Positions 1 through 10,458 are shown, counted from the first letter of the stretch. The stretch is 64,000 nt of DNA from Nitrosomonas sp. (GCA_031316255.1 JALDQW010000001.1:2141485-2205484), one strand, 5' to 3'. The notes: a model not told the origin generated them from the letters alone. Numbers and translations are program-made.

Positions 1-163
1 ACATGATCTTGACATTGTCTACGTTACACTTGGGCTATGTTCATACGTACAGCAAGAAAATATACTGACAATGATTTAAAGGTTGTTCCTTATGAATTTT
101 TCCCCCTCGGTCAAAATGCCATTGCTGTAATTAACGGGTCATATATAGGTAGGAAATACAATC

Positions 164-847
164 ATGAAAGTACTGATCATAGAAGACAACAAAGATATCG
201 CCGCTAGTATTTATGATTACCTGGAAGCCTATGGCTACACGGTTGATGCAGCAGGTGATGGTGTAACAGGTTTGCATCTTGCGGTCTCGGGAAACTATGA
301 TGCAATCATCCTGGACTTATGCTTGCCGGGAATTGATGGTATCGACCTCTGTCGCCGACTTCGCCACGATGCCAAACGGCAAATTCCTGTGATTATGTTG
401 ACTGCCCGAGATTCGCTCGAGAATAAACTGGAAGGCTTCAATGCAGGCACAGATGACTACTTGGCAAAACCTTTTTCCCTAAAAGAGCTCGCGGCACGCG
501 TTAAGGTTTTGTCCGAACGCGCAAGCCATAAACCGGCCACCCAATGGGTGGTTGGGGATCTCTCGCTCGATGTGGACGCTCACGAAGTCTATCGTGCGGG
601 TATGCTCATTAACCTTAATCCGACACTATTTCGTTTGTTGATGTTTTTGATGCAGAATCCGCATCGTGTTATCACGCGTGAAGATCTCGAATACGCAGTT
701 TGGAAAGATGATCCACCGGATAGCGATGCCTTACGCACACATATCTCCAATTTGCGCCAGCTGATAGACAAGCCGTTTGATTCTCCGATTCTACATACTA
801 TCCGTGGTTTCGGATACAAGCTCTCGGACAATCATGTAGATGGTTAA
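164..847 (+). CDS. OmpR-family response regulator
   Basis: DNA-binding half of a two-component system. Residues 1-115 form a receiver domain with the acidic pair near residues 7-8 (IIEDN), the phospho-acceptor Asp51 (ILDLCLPG) and the conserved Lys in LAKPFS. Residues about 130-225 form an OmpR/PhoB winged helix ending in the usual TIRGFGYKL. The length (227 aa) is normal for the family. The next gene, a histidine kinase, starts inside the last codons (8-bp overlap), so the two are translationally coupled and almost certainly cognate. The target genes are unknown. The phosphate-binding protein gene just downstream makes a phosphate link possible, but nothing in the sequence proves it. Confidence 0.93.
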   Translation: MKVLIIEDNKDIAASIYDYLEAYGYTVDAAGDGVTGLHLAVSGNYDAIILDLCLPGIDGIDLCRRLRHDAKRQIPVIMLTARDSLENKLEGFNAGTDDYLAKPFSLKELAARVKVLSERASHKPATQWVVGDLSLDVDAHEVYRAGMLINLNPTLFRLLMFLMQNPHRVITREDLEYAVWKDDPPDSDALRTHISNLRQLIDKPFDSPILHTIRGFGYKLSDNHVDG

Positions 848-2132
848 TCGAATAGCACAGCGTATTACGCATGCGTTTTTAGTATTTGGAGCCGCATTAA
901 CACTGATGCTTGGACTGAGTTTTGTGGCTGCATTGAAATCTACTGAAACCAACATGCTTGATGACATATTACATGCTGAGCTTGATCAATTCCGCCTACA
1001 AGTTGAAACTGCGCGTTCACTTGGGTTGTTTCATTCGCGTACCACAATTATTTACGTAACACCGCTCGATAAAATATCCGACATGCCCGTACTTTTACGT
1101 GATCTGCCAGAAGGCATTCACGACGTGATGTATGAAGATCGAAACTATCGCGTACTGGTCAAGCATTATGATGGTATCCGTTACACCGTACAATTTGATG
1201 ATACGAATATCCACAAGCGTAAACAAGATTTTATCCATCTCGTTTGGTTGTGTTCGATACTCATGTTAATAATTGCATACGTTATCGGTTGGTGGGAAGC
1301 ACGCAAAGTCACCCAACCCATTACACAACTCGCCAACCATATCACTGCATCCCGAAACAAGCCAGAAATCCCCCTTAACTTGTCTGAGTTCAATAACGAC
1401 GATGAAATAAGTCTTCTGGCTCACGAAATACAGAGTACTCATGAAAAATTGCAAAAGCTTTTGATTCGCGAAAAAGAATTTGCGGGCAATGTCAGTCATG
1501 AATTAAGGACACCTGTTACCATCATTAGCTTGACTGCTGAAGTATTGGCTGCAAAACCAAATCTATCTACTATAGAACAGGAACGAATTCAGCGGATTCA
1601 ACGCGCAGTCGGCGAAATCTCTGAATTGATCGAAACTTTCTTGATTTTGGCGCAAATTTATAATGAATCGGATACCGCTCATTATTCTTATGAAATGGGA
1701 CCCATTGTATACAAAGTGATTGAACAGCAACGTGTATGGCTCGGTGACAAACCCATCGAAGTGAGGGTGGTAGAGACTGCTCATTTTAAAGTATCCGCAC
1801 CTGCGGGAATTCTCAGTGTTCTGGTTGCCAATCTGGTAAGAAATGCATTTCGATATACCGAACAGGGTATGATTACGGTGTCATTAACATCCAATCAACT
1901 CACAGTTGCTGACACTGGCGTTGGTATTGACGCCTGTATGCAAGAAAAAATATTTAATCGAAATGTGAACGACAAGTCGGACGATTCGAATAGAGTTAAG
2001 TTGGGTATGGCAATCGTTCAACGTATCTGTGAATGTTATGGCTGGTCAGTGTCCTTTGAGAGTGAAAAAGGAAAAGGCTCTCAATTTACAGTGTTGTTTG
2101 CTTCCCTTAAACATGCGCAGGCTACGCGATAA
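840..2132 (+). CDS. Sensor histidine kinase
   Basis: Membrane sensor kinase paired with the preceding response regulator. A transmembrane helix lies near residues 12-32 and a second near 137-155, enclosing a periplasmic sensor of about 100 residues. A HAMP-like linker follows, then a HisKA dimerisation domain with phospho-accepting His220 (NVSHELRTP) and an HATPase_c domain with an N box (VANLVRNAFRY) and G1 box (DTGVGID). The G2 box reads KLGMAIV instead of the usual GLGLAIV, a mild degeneracy that probably still permits ATP binding. The 8-bp overlap with the upstream gene argues for this start. The signal sensed is not recognisable. Confidence 0.92.
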   Translation: MVNRIAQRITHAFLVFGAALTLMLGLSFVAALKSTETNMLDDILHAELDQFRLQVETARSLGLFHSRTTIIYVTPLDKISDMPVLLRDLPEGIHDVMYEDRNYRVLVKHYDGIRYTVQFDDTNIHKRKQDFIHLVWLCSILMLIIAYVIGWWEARKVTQPITQLANHITASRNKPEIPLNLSEFNNDDEISLLAHEIQSTHEKLQKLLIREKEFAGNVSHELRTPVTIISLTAEVLAAKPNLSTIEQERIQRIQRAVGEISELIETFLILAQIYNESDTAHYSYEMGPIVYKVIEQQRVWLGDKPIEVRVVETAHFKVSAPAGILSVLVANLVRNAFRYTEQGMITVSLTSNQLTVADTGVGIDACMQEKIFNRNVNDKSDDSNRVKLGMAIVQRICECYGWSVSFESEKGKGSQFTVLFASLKHAQATR

Positions 2133-2179
2133 AATATGCCAGAATTTTTTCACTCATGTTTATCATTTGGAGATCATAA

Positions 2180-3184
2180 ATGTTGAATCCAATTAACAAT
2201 AGCGCATTCACCATGACCATTATTTTATTGAGCGCCACGATTACTGCAGGTATCGCCAAAGCCAGCCCAATCGTTAAAATTGATGGATCCAGTACTGTTT
2301 TCCCAATTACAGAAGCAGTTGCTGAAGACTTTCAGAAAGCCACACGCGGATCGGTCCGTATCTCGGTGGGTATCTCTGGTACAGGGGGTGGCTTCAGGAA
2401 ATTCTGTCAGAATGAAATTGATATTGTTAACGCTTCTCGTCCTATTACCGCTTTGGAAATGGATGCCTGTAAGAAAATGGGGGTGCAGTATATTGAAATG
2501 CCTGTTGCTTTCGATGCAATAACCATCGCTGTCAATCCAAAGAACACCTGGAGCAAAACCATTACAGTCGATGAACTGAAGAAAATCTGGGAACCTGAGG
2601 CCCAAGGTAAAATTACCAACTGGAATCAAATAAATCCTGCCTGGCCTGACAAAAAAATTCATCTCTATGGTGCGAGTGCAGATTCCGGCACATTTGATTA
2701 TTTCACTAAGACAATTGTTGGCAAAGCAAAATCAAGTCGTGGTGACTTTTCTGCTTCAGAGGATGACAATCTTCTGGTACAAGGTGTCGCAAACGATCAC
2801 TATGCATTGGGCTATTTCGGTTTTGCCTATTACATTGAAAACAGTAAAAAAGTCAGTGCAGTTGGTGTTGATAATGGAAAAGGAGCCGTTTTTCCGTCTG
2901 CCGCTACTGTAGAAGACGATAGCTATCAACCGTTATCACGCCCACTATTCATCTACGTCAGCGCTAAATCAACGAACAAGCCAGAAGTCCAGGAATTTGT
3001 ACATTATTATATGAAGCATGCGCGGGAGAGGGTGACTGAGGTTAAATATTTTCCACTATCTGAAGCAGTCTATAACCTCAATATAGAACACTTTAATAAC
3101 AGAAAAGTGGGTACCGTTTTTAAAGACACGGGAGGAACCAACATAAAGCTGGATGAAGTACTTAGACTCGAATCCAGCTTGTAA
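2180..3184 (+). CDS. pstS: PstS-type phosphate ABC transporter substrate-binding protein
   Basis: Periplasmic phosphate-binding protein. A signal peptide covers about residues 1-29 (hydrophobic core then IAKASP). The mature N-terminus carries the PstS signature IDGSSTVFPI and the phosphate-loop residues in SGTGGGF, followed by NASRPI. A GGAG ribosome site sits 7 nt before the ATG. No PstC, PstA or PstB gene follows; the next gene is DedA. It therefore works with a permease encoded elsewhere, or acts as a scavenging or sensing protein. The neighbouring two-component genes on the same strand could form a regulatory unit with it. The family assignment is secure; the cognate transporter is not shown. 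Confidence 0.9.
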   Translation: MLNPINNSAFTMTIILLSATITAGIAKASPIVKIDGSSTVFPITEAVAEDFQKATRGSVRISVGISGTGGGFRKFCQNEIDIVNASRPITALEMDACKKMGVQYIEMPVAFDAITIAVNPKNTWSKTITVDELKKIWEPEAQGKITNWNQINPAWPDKKIHLYGASADSGTFDYFTKTIVGKAKSSRGDFSASEDDNLLVQGVANDHYALGYFGFAYYIENSKKVSAVGVDNGKGAVFPSAATVEDDSYQPLSRPLFIYVSAKSTNKPEVQEFVHYYMKHARERVTEVKYFPLSEAVYNLNIEHFNNRKVGTVFKDTGGTNIKLDEVLRLESSL

Positions 3185-3425
3185 CAAACAGGGCTGGATA
3201 TTGAGTGCTTTCACTATTGACGTCGATGCAGTTTGCCACGCTCAACACCGGAACATGAATTTTATGTCTGGCCTGTCTACTTAACTCAACCTATCTCACA
3301 TTTGATGCGCAATGCGGTATTTTTAATGCACCATTTATAATGGCATGGCAAAGCCGCATGACAGCTATAGAATTTATATATTCCAGATGCATAGTAATCC
3401 GGTGATAGTGGTCTACTAAAATAGA

Positions 3426-3980
3426 ATGTCTTTAGAAGAATTAATATCAACATATGGCTATATTGCAATAACAATAGGCGTTTTTCTGGAAGGTGAAACG
3501 TTTCTTATCCTGGGTGGCTTTGCTGCACACAGGGGCTATCTTGAATTGATATGGGTTATAGCATGTGCTTTTCTAGCCACATTCCTGAATGGCCAGCTTC
3601 TCTACTTTCTGGGTAATATAAAAGGCGAGCGCTTCCTTGAAAAAAGACCAAGCCTGAAACACAAATCTCTGAAAGTACTTGAATTGTTGCGTAACCATCG
3701 GATACAGGTGATACTGGGTTTTAGATTTCTTTATGGCTTACGAACGATGACTCCATTTTTGCTGGGTGCGAGCAAAATTCCACCATTGCAATTTCTGAGC
3801 CTAAATATTCTTGGCGCATTCATTTGGGCCATTGTTTTCGGCGTCTTGGGCTATATCTTCGGCCATACACTCGAACAAGTCCTTGGCAATATTCAACGCT
3901 ATGAAATAGGGCTATTTATGGGTATAGCCCTATCGGGGATTGTTGCGTGGCTTATTCATTTTCTGGCCAAGCGCAACTGA
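3426..3980 (+). CDS. DedA/SNARE-associated family inner-membrane protein
   Basis: Polytopic membrane protein of 184 residues, typical of the short DedA group. Motifs visible are FLEGETFLILGG near the N-terminus, and GFRFLYGLRTMTPFLLGAS with the conserved Arg residues and the re-entrant-loop pattern. Three or four further hydrophobic segments run to the C-terminus. Family members help recycle undecaprenyl phosphate or flip phospholipids and support proton-dependent envelope homeostasis. No strong ribosome site precedes the ATG, so the start is less certain than the family. It is separated from pstS by about 240 bp with no other gene in that gap. Confidence 0.85.
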   Translation: MSLEELISTYGYIAITIGVFLEGETFLILGGFAAHRGYLELIWVIACAFLATFLNGQLLYFLGNIKGERFLEKRPSLKHKSLKVLELLRNHRIQVILGFRFLYGLRTMTPFLLGASKIPPLQFLSLNILGAFIWAIVFGVLGYIFGHTLEQVLGNIQRYEIGLFMGIALSGIVAWLIHFLAKRN

Positions 3981-4136
3981 ATGGGCCCGATTTGCCCTGA
4001 TATTTTTCAGCCGTGGGTGCGCAGGCCAAACTGGAAACGCTGTTCGGTTTATTCCTTGATTGTGAACTCGAACAGGCGCTAAAGTTTCGATATGAATGAG
4101 GAAACAGTTGCTTTGAGCGGAAACATTCGATAGTCA

Positions 4137-7100
4137 TCAATAAACAATTTCAATATTTTCGGCCTTGAAGTGCTGTGTTAACGTCTGCAACAGTTGCTCG
4201 TGCAGGTTGACCCGCCAGTTGTCACCCAGGGTAATTTCACACGCGGCTTCCTGGTTCTGGTAGACCAGAGACACCGGACACAATAACTCTCCATTGCTCC
4301 TGCTGGCAGGGTGGTCAGAATGGTTTTGGTTGGAATAGGGCATGAGCAGTGTTTTCAAAGCCGCAGTTGCAAGCAGGGTGTCGGGGTTGCAGTGAAGCCT
4401 GATCAGCTTGGCGAAATGGGTGCGAATACCGGCAAGATCGTACAGCTTTTCCGCAGTAATACGCAATTCATCGCTACCTTCTTTATCGTTGTATTGACCG
4501 CGAATGCCTATTTTGGCGTCTGCAATCAGCAGTTGATCTTCCTTGAGCCAGTTACGGTGAATATTGAATAATTCATCAAATACAATGAGTTCAATATTGG
4601 CTTTGCCATCATCGAGACTGACGACGGCCATTCTGCCGCGCCGTGTCATCTGAACGCGAACAGCATGAATAATGCCCGCCACCAGCTGCGTTTCGCGCTG
4701 TGGATTTAATCGGTCGAGCGCGGTACGGACAAACGGCCTGATATCATCAACATAGGTATCGAACAGGTGTCCGCTGAAATAAAAACCAAGGCCCTGTTTT
4801 TCCTGCTGCAGTTTTTCCCGCTCCGTCCACGGGCCGCTTGCAATCAATGCAGGTTGCAGCATTGCTTCGTCGAAATCATCGAACAGACCGGTTTGATTTG
4901 CGCTGCGGCTCGATTGCTCAGCTGCTTCCATGGCTATTCCGACTGAAGCCAACAGGCTGGCGCGGTTTTCATAGAGGCAATCGAATGCGCCGACACGAAT
5001 GAGCGACTCTATGACGCGCCGGTTGATAATGCGCCTGTCTACGCGACTGCAAAAATCAAACAAATCCTTAAAAGCGCCGCTTTGTTCACGAACTTTGATG
5101 ATCGCGCCAATTGCCGATTCGCCGGTGCCTTTTACTGCGCCCAGGCCGTACCGGATGGTTTTATGGTCGGTTGGAACAAAACGATATGCCGACAGATTGA
5201 TATCGGGCGGCAAAATGGTCAGTCCGTTTGCCAGACTGTCTTCAATAAAGATATGGACTTTATCGGTGTCGTCCATGTCAGCCGACAAACAGGCCGCCAT
5301 AAATTCTGCTGGATAGTGGGTTTTCAGATATGCGGTCTGGTAGGCGATGAGCGCATAAGCGGCGGCATGGGATTTGTTAAAACCGTAACCGGCAAATTTC
5401 TCCATCAGGCCGAACAGCTCAATGGCATTTTGTTCGTTCAGATTGTTTTTAACTGCTCCGGCTACAAAAATATCGCGTTGCTGCGCCATTTCTTCAACCT
5501 TCTTCTTGCCCATGGCGCGGCGCAGCAGATCGGCGCTGCCCAGGCTGTAGCCACCAATGACCTGGGCGATTTGCATCACCTGTTCCTGATAAATCATGAT
5601 ACCGTAGGTCGAACTCAGGATCGGTTCGAGGCGCGGATCAAGGTATTCAATTTTTTGAATGCCATGTTTGCGTTCGATAAAATCAGGAATCAAATCCATC
5701 GGGCCGGGGCGGTAGAGTGCGACCAACGCGATAATGTCTTCGAAGCGATCCGGTTTTGCTTTTTGCAGCAGGTCTTTCATGCCGCGCGATTCAAACTGGA
5801 AAACGCCGATAGCGTTACCTTGCCGTAATAATGCGTAGGTTGCGGCGTCATCCAGTTGCAGTTCACCGATTGAAAAATTTTGATTGCGGGACTGGTTGAT
5901 GTAACTGACGGCGCGATCGAGTGTAGTCAGTGTGCGTAATCCAAGAAAATCAAATTTAACCAGACCGATTTTCTCGACATCGTCCTTGTCGAGCTGACTG
6001 ACTACCGAATCGGCCGATTCGGTGCAGTAGACCGGGCAGAAATCGGTAATTTTCCCCGGTGCGATCAAGACGCCGCCTGCGTGCATGCCGATATTGCGGG
6101 TCAGCCCTTCCAGGCTTTCAGCCAGTTCGAGCAGATTACGGACATCCTCTTCCTCGGCTGCGCGCTGGTTTAGTTGCGGTTCCAGTTCGCGCGCTTTTTT
6201 CAATGTCATGCCGATCTCGAAAGGAACCAGTTTCGCCAGCTGGTCGACAAAGTTATACGGCAGGTCAAGTACGCGCCCGATATCCCGAACCACGGCTTTT
6301 GCAGCCATCGTGCCAAAGGTGATGATTTGGGAAACGCTTTGTGTGCCATAGCGTTGTTTGACATAGTCGATCACCCGTTCACGCCTGTCCTGGCAGAAAT
6401 CAATATCGAAATCCGGCATGGAAACACGTTCCGGGTTGAGAAAGCGTTCGAACAGTAAATCGTACCGTAGTGGATCGAGGTCCGTGATACCCAGTGAGAA
6501 TGCAACCAGCGAACCGGCGCCGGACCCCCGTCCCGGTCCAACAGGCACGTTATTGAGCTTGGCCCAATTGATAAAGTCGGCAACAATCAGGAAGTAGCCT
6601 GCGAAACCCATGGAAATAATGGTGTCCACTTCAAATGCCATGCGCGCCTGGTATCGGGGCAGCTGTTCATGGCGCGTCTTTTCTTCAGGGTAGAGCGCCT
6701 GCATGCGTTTTTCCAGTCCGGCGGCAACCTGGCTTTTCAGATAGTCTTCCAGACTTTCGTGATTTGGCGTCGGATATACAGGCAGCTTGTTGACGCCGAG
6801 TTCGAGTTCCAGATTGCAACGCCGGGCGATTTCGACACTGTTTGCTAATGCAGCGGGTACGTCTGCAAACAGCGCGGCTATTTCCTGCTGCGTTTTGAAA
6901 TATTGTTCTCGGGTAAATTTCCTGGGACGTCGCCGGTCACCAAGAATATAACCTTCTGCAATACAAACACGGGCTTCATGTGCGTCAAAGTCATCCGGTT
7001 CGAGAAACTGAATCGATTGTGTTGCGACGACTGGCAGATTGAGCTTGCTGGCTATAATCAGCGATTGTTGCAGTAAATATTCTTCCTGTTCATGGCCGTC

Positions 7101-7637
7101 GCGCTGTATTTCGATATAAAACCGGTCTGGAAAAAGTGCAGCCCATTCTTTTGCCTGTAATTCAGCCTGCTGAAAATTGTTTTTTAGGATGGATTGACCG
7201 ATATCGCCAAAACGCGCGCCGGATAACGCGATTAATCCATCCATGCCGCTTTCTTCATTCTGCAACCAGGACAGCCGGATTTCAGCGCGGCCGTGCACCT
7301 GATTTTCAAGATGCGCGCGCGATAACAGGCGTGACAGCAGTAAATATCCTGCATAGGACTGGCACAGCAATAAAATACGCGCCGGTTTGTTTCGTGCCGA
7401 TTCATTGGTGATCCAGACATCGCAGCCGATAACGGGTTTGATTCCGTTTTTGCGGGCATTTTGGTAGAATTTTACTGCGCCAAATAGGTTGGTCAGGTCA
7501 GTAATCGCCAATGCGGGCATTTGGTTGGTAGCCGCTTTTGCAATAGCGTTATTAATTCTGACAGTGCTGTCCAGAATTGAAAATTCACTGTGCAGGCGCA
7601 AATGTATAAATGCGGATTCGGCAGATGCTATGGACAT
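4137..7637 (-). CDS. dnaE: DNA polymerase III alpha subunit
   Basis: Replicative polymerase catalytic subunit. The protein begins with the PHP domain (FIHLRLHSEFSILDS). The C-family polymerase core has the PDFDIDFCQDRRERVIDYV segment carrying the catalytic Asp residues and the GPGRGSGAGSLVAF motif. A helix-hairpin-helix region and an OB-fold (RRGRMAVVSLDDG) follow near the C-terminus. I place the start at the ATG before SIASAES, giving 1166 residues, close to E. coli DnaE; a longer reading would need a TTG 13 codons upstream. Only a short region separates it from the divergent trhP. The gene is intact and shows no unusual features. Confidence 0.95.
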   Translation of the reverse strand: MSIASAESAFIHLRLHSEFSILDSTVRINNAIAKAATNQMPALAITDLTNLFGAVKFYQNARKNGIKPVIGCDVWITNESARNKPARILLLCQSYAGYLLLSRLLSRAHLENQVHGRAEIRLSWLQNEESGMDGLIALSGARFGDIGQSILKNNFQQAELQAKEWAALFPDRFYIEIQRDGHEQEEYLLQQSLIIASKLNLPVVATQSIQFLEPDDFDAHEARVCIAEGYILGDRRRPRKFTREQYFKTQQEIAALFADVPAALANSVEIARRCNLELELGVNKLPVYPTPNHESLEDYLKSQVAAGLEKRMQALYPEEKTRHEQLPRYQARMAFEVDTIISMGFAGYFLIVADFINWAKLNNVPVGPGRGSGAGSLVAFSLGITDLDPLRYDLLFERFLNPERVSMPDFDIDFCQDRRERVIDYVKQRYGTQSVSQIITFGTMAAKAVVRDIGRVLDLPYNFVDQLAKLVPFEIGMTLKKARELEPQLNQRAAEEEDVRNLLELAESLEGLTRNIGMHAGGVLIAPGKITDFCPVYCTESADSVVSQLDKDDVEKIGLVKFDFLGLRTLTTLDRAVSYINQSRNQNFSIGELQLDDAATYALLRQGNAIGVFQFESRGMKDLLQKAKPDRFEDIIALVALYRPGPMDLIPDFIERKHGIQKIEYLDPRLEPILSSTYGIMIYQEQVMQIAQVIGGYSLGSADLLRRAMGKKKVEEMAQQRDIFVAGAVKNNLNEQNAIELFGLMEKFAGYGFNKSHAAAYALIAYQTAYLKTHYPAEFMAACLSADMDDTDKVHIFIEDSLANGLTILPPDINLSAYRFVPTDHKTIRYGLGAVKGTGESAIGAIIKVREQSGAFKDLFDFCSRVDRRIINRRVIESLIRVGAFDCLYENRASLLASVGIAMEAAEQSSRSANQTGLFDDFDEAMLQPALIASGPWTEREKLQQEKQGLGFYFSGHLFDTYVDDIRPFVRTALDRLNPQRETQLVAGIIHAVRVQMTRRGRMAVVSLDDGKANIELIVFDELFNIHRNWLKEDQLLIADAKIGIRGQYNDKEGSDELRITAEKLYDLAGIRTHFAKLIRLHCNPDTLLATAALKTLLMPYSNQNHSDHPASRSNGELLCPVSLVYQNQEAACEITLGDNWRVNLHEQLLQTLTQHFKAENIEIVY

Positions 7638-7729
7638 AGGTGGTACAATTGAACGCTTTGTCGATTGATTGTTCAAAACAGGACATCGATCCTATCTTGT
7701 TTTTTTGTTCACATTATTAATTTTACCTC

Positions 7730-9097
7730 ATGTTGACGACTCCAGAACTTTTACTTCCCGCCGGTTCACTGGAAAAAATGCGCACGGCGTATGCTTATGG
7801 CGCAGATGCGGTGTATGCCGGGCAGCCGCGTTATTCCCTGCGCGCCCGCAATAACGAATTTGCCCTGGAACAGTTAAGAACGGGTATTAGCGAGGCGCAT
7901 ACACTCGGGAAAAAATTTTTTGTCGCGAGCAATATCATGCCGCATAACGCCAAGGTTAAAACCTATCTGGCGGATATGGAGCCTGTGATTGCCATGCGAC
8001 CCGATGCGCTGATAATGGCCGATCCGGGACTGATCATGATGGTGCGCGAGAAATGGCCGGATGTCCCCATTCATCTGTCCGTACAGGCGAATACCGTCAA
8101 CTATATGGGCGTCAAGTTCTGGCAAAAAATCGGCCTGACACGCGTTATTCTGTCGCGTGAACTGTCGCTCGATGAAATCGCGCAGATCCGCGATTTATGC
8201 CCGGACATGGAGATCGAGGTATTTGTGCATGGCGCGTTGTGCATTGCATATTCGGGGCGTTGTCTGTTATCCGGCTATTTCAATCACCGCGATCCGAATC
8301 AGGGCACCTGCACCAATTCCTGCCGTTGGGATTATAAAGTGACGGCAGGCGGGGAAGGAGACAATGGAGATATTGAAGCAATCGAAAAAATCGATTTCGA
8401 TTTTAATGAAGCCTTAAACGAAGCGAACAATGAAACCACCAGCCAGCAGCCGAGTGTGAAACGCCACCCGGCGGCCGACGCGGTTTATCTGATTGAAGAA
8501 AAAGAGCGCCCCGGTCAGCTTATGCCGATCATGGAGGATGAGCATGGTACTTATATTATGAATTCAAAAGACCTGCGCGCGGTGGAACATATCGAACGGC
8601 TGGTCAAGATCGGGGTTGATTCGTTCAAGGTCGAGGGCCGGACAAAGTCGGTCTACTACGTCGCCCGAACCGCACAGGTCTACCGCAAGGCGATTGACGA
8701 CGCCATGGCCGGAAAAGCATTCGATCCGTCATTGCTTGGAGAACTCGAGGGACTGGCCAACCGCGGCTATACCAGCGGTTTTTATCAGCGTCATCAGACA
8801 CATGAGACGCAGAATTACTTGCGCGGTCATTCAGAATCGAGCCGCAGCCAGTATGTCGGCGATATTACCGGGTTTGACGAAACCAGTGGAATGGCGGAAG
8901 TGCTGGTCAAGAACCGTTTCCAGGTCGGTGACCGGCTGGAAATCATACACCCTTCCGGAAATCAGATTGTCGAATTGACCCAGATGCTCGATACCAAAGG
9001 CAAGCCGGTATTTGCTGCGCCGGGCAGCGGTCACCGTGTTCGTATTCCGATGGGAAAAGCTGTCAGCAATGCGTTTGTGGCGCGGTTTTTATCGTAG
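7730..9097 (+). CDS. trhP: tRNA uridine-34 hydroxylase TrhP (U32 peptidase family, YegQ)
   Basis: U32-family protein of 455 residues, matching YegQ/TrhP, which uses a prephenate-derived route to make 5-hydroxyuridine at the tRNA wobble position. The family signature EVFVHGALCIAYSGRC is present near residue 165. It is followed by two more Cys in GTCTNSC, giving four candidate iron-sulfur ligands. The C-terminal beta-barrel (about 375-455) is the part copied at 18614-18841. The ATG lies 93 bp from the divergent dnaE start. This copy is full length and presumably functional. Five synonymous differences separate it from the truncated copy, all in the first 90 bp of the shared segment. Confidence 0.92.
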   Translation: MLTTPELLLPAGSLEKMRTAYAYGADAVYAGQPRYSLRARNNEFALEQLRTGISEAHTLGKKFFVASNIMPHNAKVKTYLADMEPVIAMRPDALIMADPGLIMMVREKWPDVPIHLSVQANTVNYMGVKFWQKIGLTRVILSRELSLDEIAQIRDLCPDMEIEVFVHGALCIAYSGRCLLSGYFNHRDPNQGTCTNSCRWDYKVTAGGEGDNGDIEAIEKIDFDFNEALNEANNETTSQQPSVKRHPAADAVYLIEEKERPGQLMPIMEDEHGTYIMNSKDLRAVEHIERLVKIGVDSFKVEGRTKSVYYVARTAQVYRKAIDDAMAGKAFDPSLLGELEGLANRGYTSGFYQRHQTHETQNYLRGHSESSRSQYVGDITGFDETSGMAEVLVKNRFQVGDRLEIIHPSGNQIVELTQMLDTKGKPVFAAPGSGHRVRIPMGKAVSNAFVARFLS

Positions 9098-10310
9098 CTG
9101 ACAGAATTATTTACATTGATGGTGGAAAAAACTGATCATCGTCCTCGGCAGCCAATCCAGTTTTCCGGGAAAAGGCGGCAGGATAAAACCGGCATGACCG
9201 CCTTCATCGGGAAATTCCCGAGTCACTGCGGTTGATACTTCATCGGCTTCCGGCAATACTGAAGCCGGCATGAACGGGTCGTTCTGTGCATTAATCAGTA
9301 AAGTCGGCACCTGTATATGCGGCAGCCATTGCTTGCTGCTCGATTGCTGCCAGTAGTCGTCGGTATTTTTGAAGCCGTGCAAGGGCGCGGTGACGATATT
9401 GTCAAAATCGTAAATTGTCCTGCATTTTGATAGCGCTTTTGCATCAAACAGCCCCGGAAATTTTTCCAGTTTCTCAAATGCCTTGTACTTCAGCATGCTC
9501 AGAAAATGGTGCGTATAGACCTGATTAAAGCCTGAATCGAGCGCAGCACCCGCGGCAGCGAGATCGAGCGGAACGGATATGGCCGCAACGCCATTGATCC
9601 AGCTTTTTGCCGCTTCACCCTGTTCTCCGAGCCACTTTAGCAACGCATTGCCGCCCAAAGATACCCCAATGGCATAAACAGGCTGCTCGTCGGCGTTGTT
9701 TTGTCTGTTTTCCTGCACAATACGCCTGATCATCCAGTCAATTTCCGTCGAGTCTCCCGCATGATAAGCCCGTGGCAACCGGTTCGGCGAGCCGGAACAG
9801 CCGCGGAAGTGAATCACCACGCTATGCTAGCCGTATTGCTGCAGGATATTCTTGATGCTGATAATGTAATGACTGTTCGAACCGCCCTCCAGACCATGAA
9901 AAATAACCACCAGCGGCGCATTCTTGTTGCCGTCGAGCCAGTCGATATCGACGAAATCTCCGTCATCGAGCTCCCAGCGCACACGACGGTAGACAAACAG
10001 CGGCTTCTGGCGCATCAAATAGGGATAAATCGTCTGCGCATTGCCACCGCGCAGCCATTTTGGCGCGATATAGGGTTTAGTGTATAACGGGATTGAATCG
10101 GTTTTCATGCTGAAACTTGATATTTAAGGCTGAGGGGAGTTTAGCATATTGGGGAGGGTGCTCTTAAGAGACTTTTATGCATGTTAATGTCATTTCACGG
10201 TGAGATTGATGTAATACATATGATTCAGTCAGGTAGATGGGTGGCGAATTATCTAGAGGGCTGGTTGTCACTTTGCTGCCTTTGTTTAGCAAGTGACTGC
10301 GGATGAGTTT
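8870..10310. repeat. Long direct repeat, copy 1 (trhP 3' end plus broken yheT)
   Basis: This 1441-bp segment recurs at 18614-20054 with an offset of 9744 bp. By eye, mismatches are confined to positions 8890, 8902, 8936, 8947 and 8950; the lines I compared beyond that, and the translated products throughout, are identical. All five differences are synonymous in the trhP frame. After 10310 the two copies diverge but stay loosely alignable to about 10380 / 20126, ending in a shared TTGCAAGA. The two copies bracket the adhesin module. Confidence 0.93.
9107..10108 (-). pseudogene. yheT: YheT-type alpha/beta hydrolase interrupted by an amber codon (copy 1)
   Basis: Member of the YheT/ABHD1-3 hydrolase family. 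The N-terminal part (93 residues from 10108) contains VVIFHGLEGGSNSHY and ends at a TAG at 9827-9829. The same frame resumes as HSVVIHFRGCSGSPNR and runs 237 or more residues to 9107. It has the nucleophile motif GVSLGGN, an Asp in NAQNDPF and a His in EGGHAGF, so the catalytic triad is complete but split. Family members usually have Trp at the stop position, so TGG to TAG is the simplest explanation. A GTG at 9820 could restart translation, but that product would lack the N-terminal strands. The same stop is present in the second copy. Function is probably lost unless the amber codon is suppressed. Confidence 0.85.
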
Positions 10311-10375
10311 TGGGTGCATTATGTTATTATGCGTTGGGTTGTTGGAAAAGATGGGGTAAGGAGGGTGTTGGGTTG

Positions 10376-10423
10376 CAAGATTTGACCCCTATTTTGCTAC
10401 AAGATTTGACCCCTATTTTGCTA
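10376..10423. repeat. 24-bp tandem repeat carrying the TTTGACCCC motif
   Basis: Two adjacent perfect 24-bp units (10376-10399, 10400-10423), each starting CAAGATTTGACCCC. The same core recurs at 20122, 24522 and, inverted, around 31095-31141. It lies just right of the long direct repeat. No gene is visible between 10109 and 10905. Confidence 0.8.
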
Positions 10424-10458
10424 TTTCGAAAGTATGCACTTGCCGGATGAGCTGTAAA

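Noticed and set aside
9..41. Sigma-70 promoter for the response regulator starting with TTGACA at 9-14
   Set aside because: No acceptable -10 box at 16-18 bp; TATGTT lies 21 bp away.
9814..9996. Short minus-strand frames over the yheT stop as separate genes
   Set aside because: They are out-of-frame readings of the interrupted hydrolase.
10376..10423. CRISPR-like short repeats
   Set aside because: Units are directly adjacent without spacers and only two in number.
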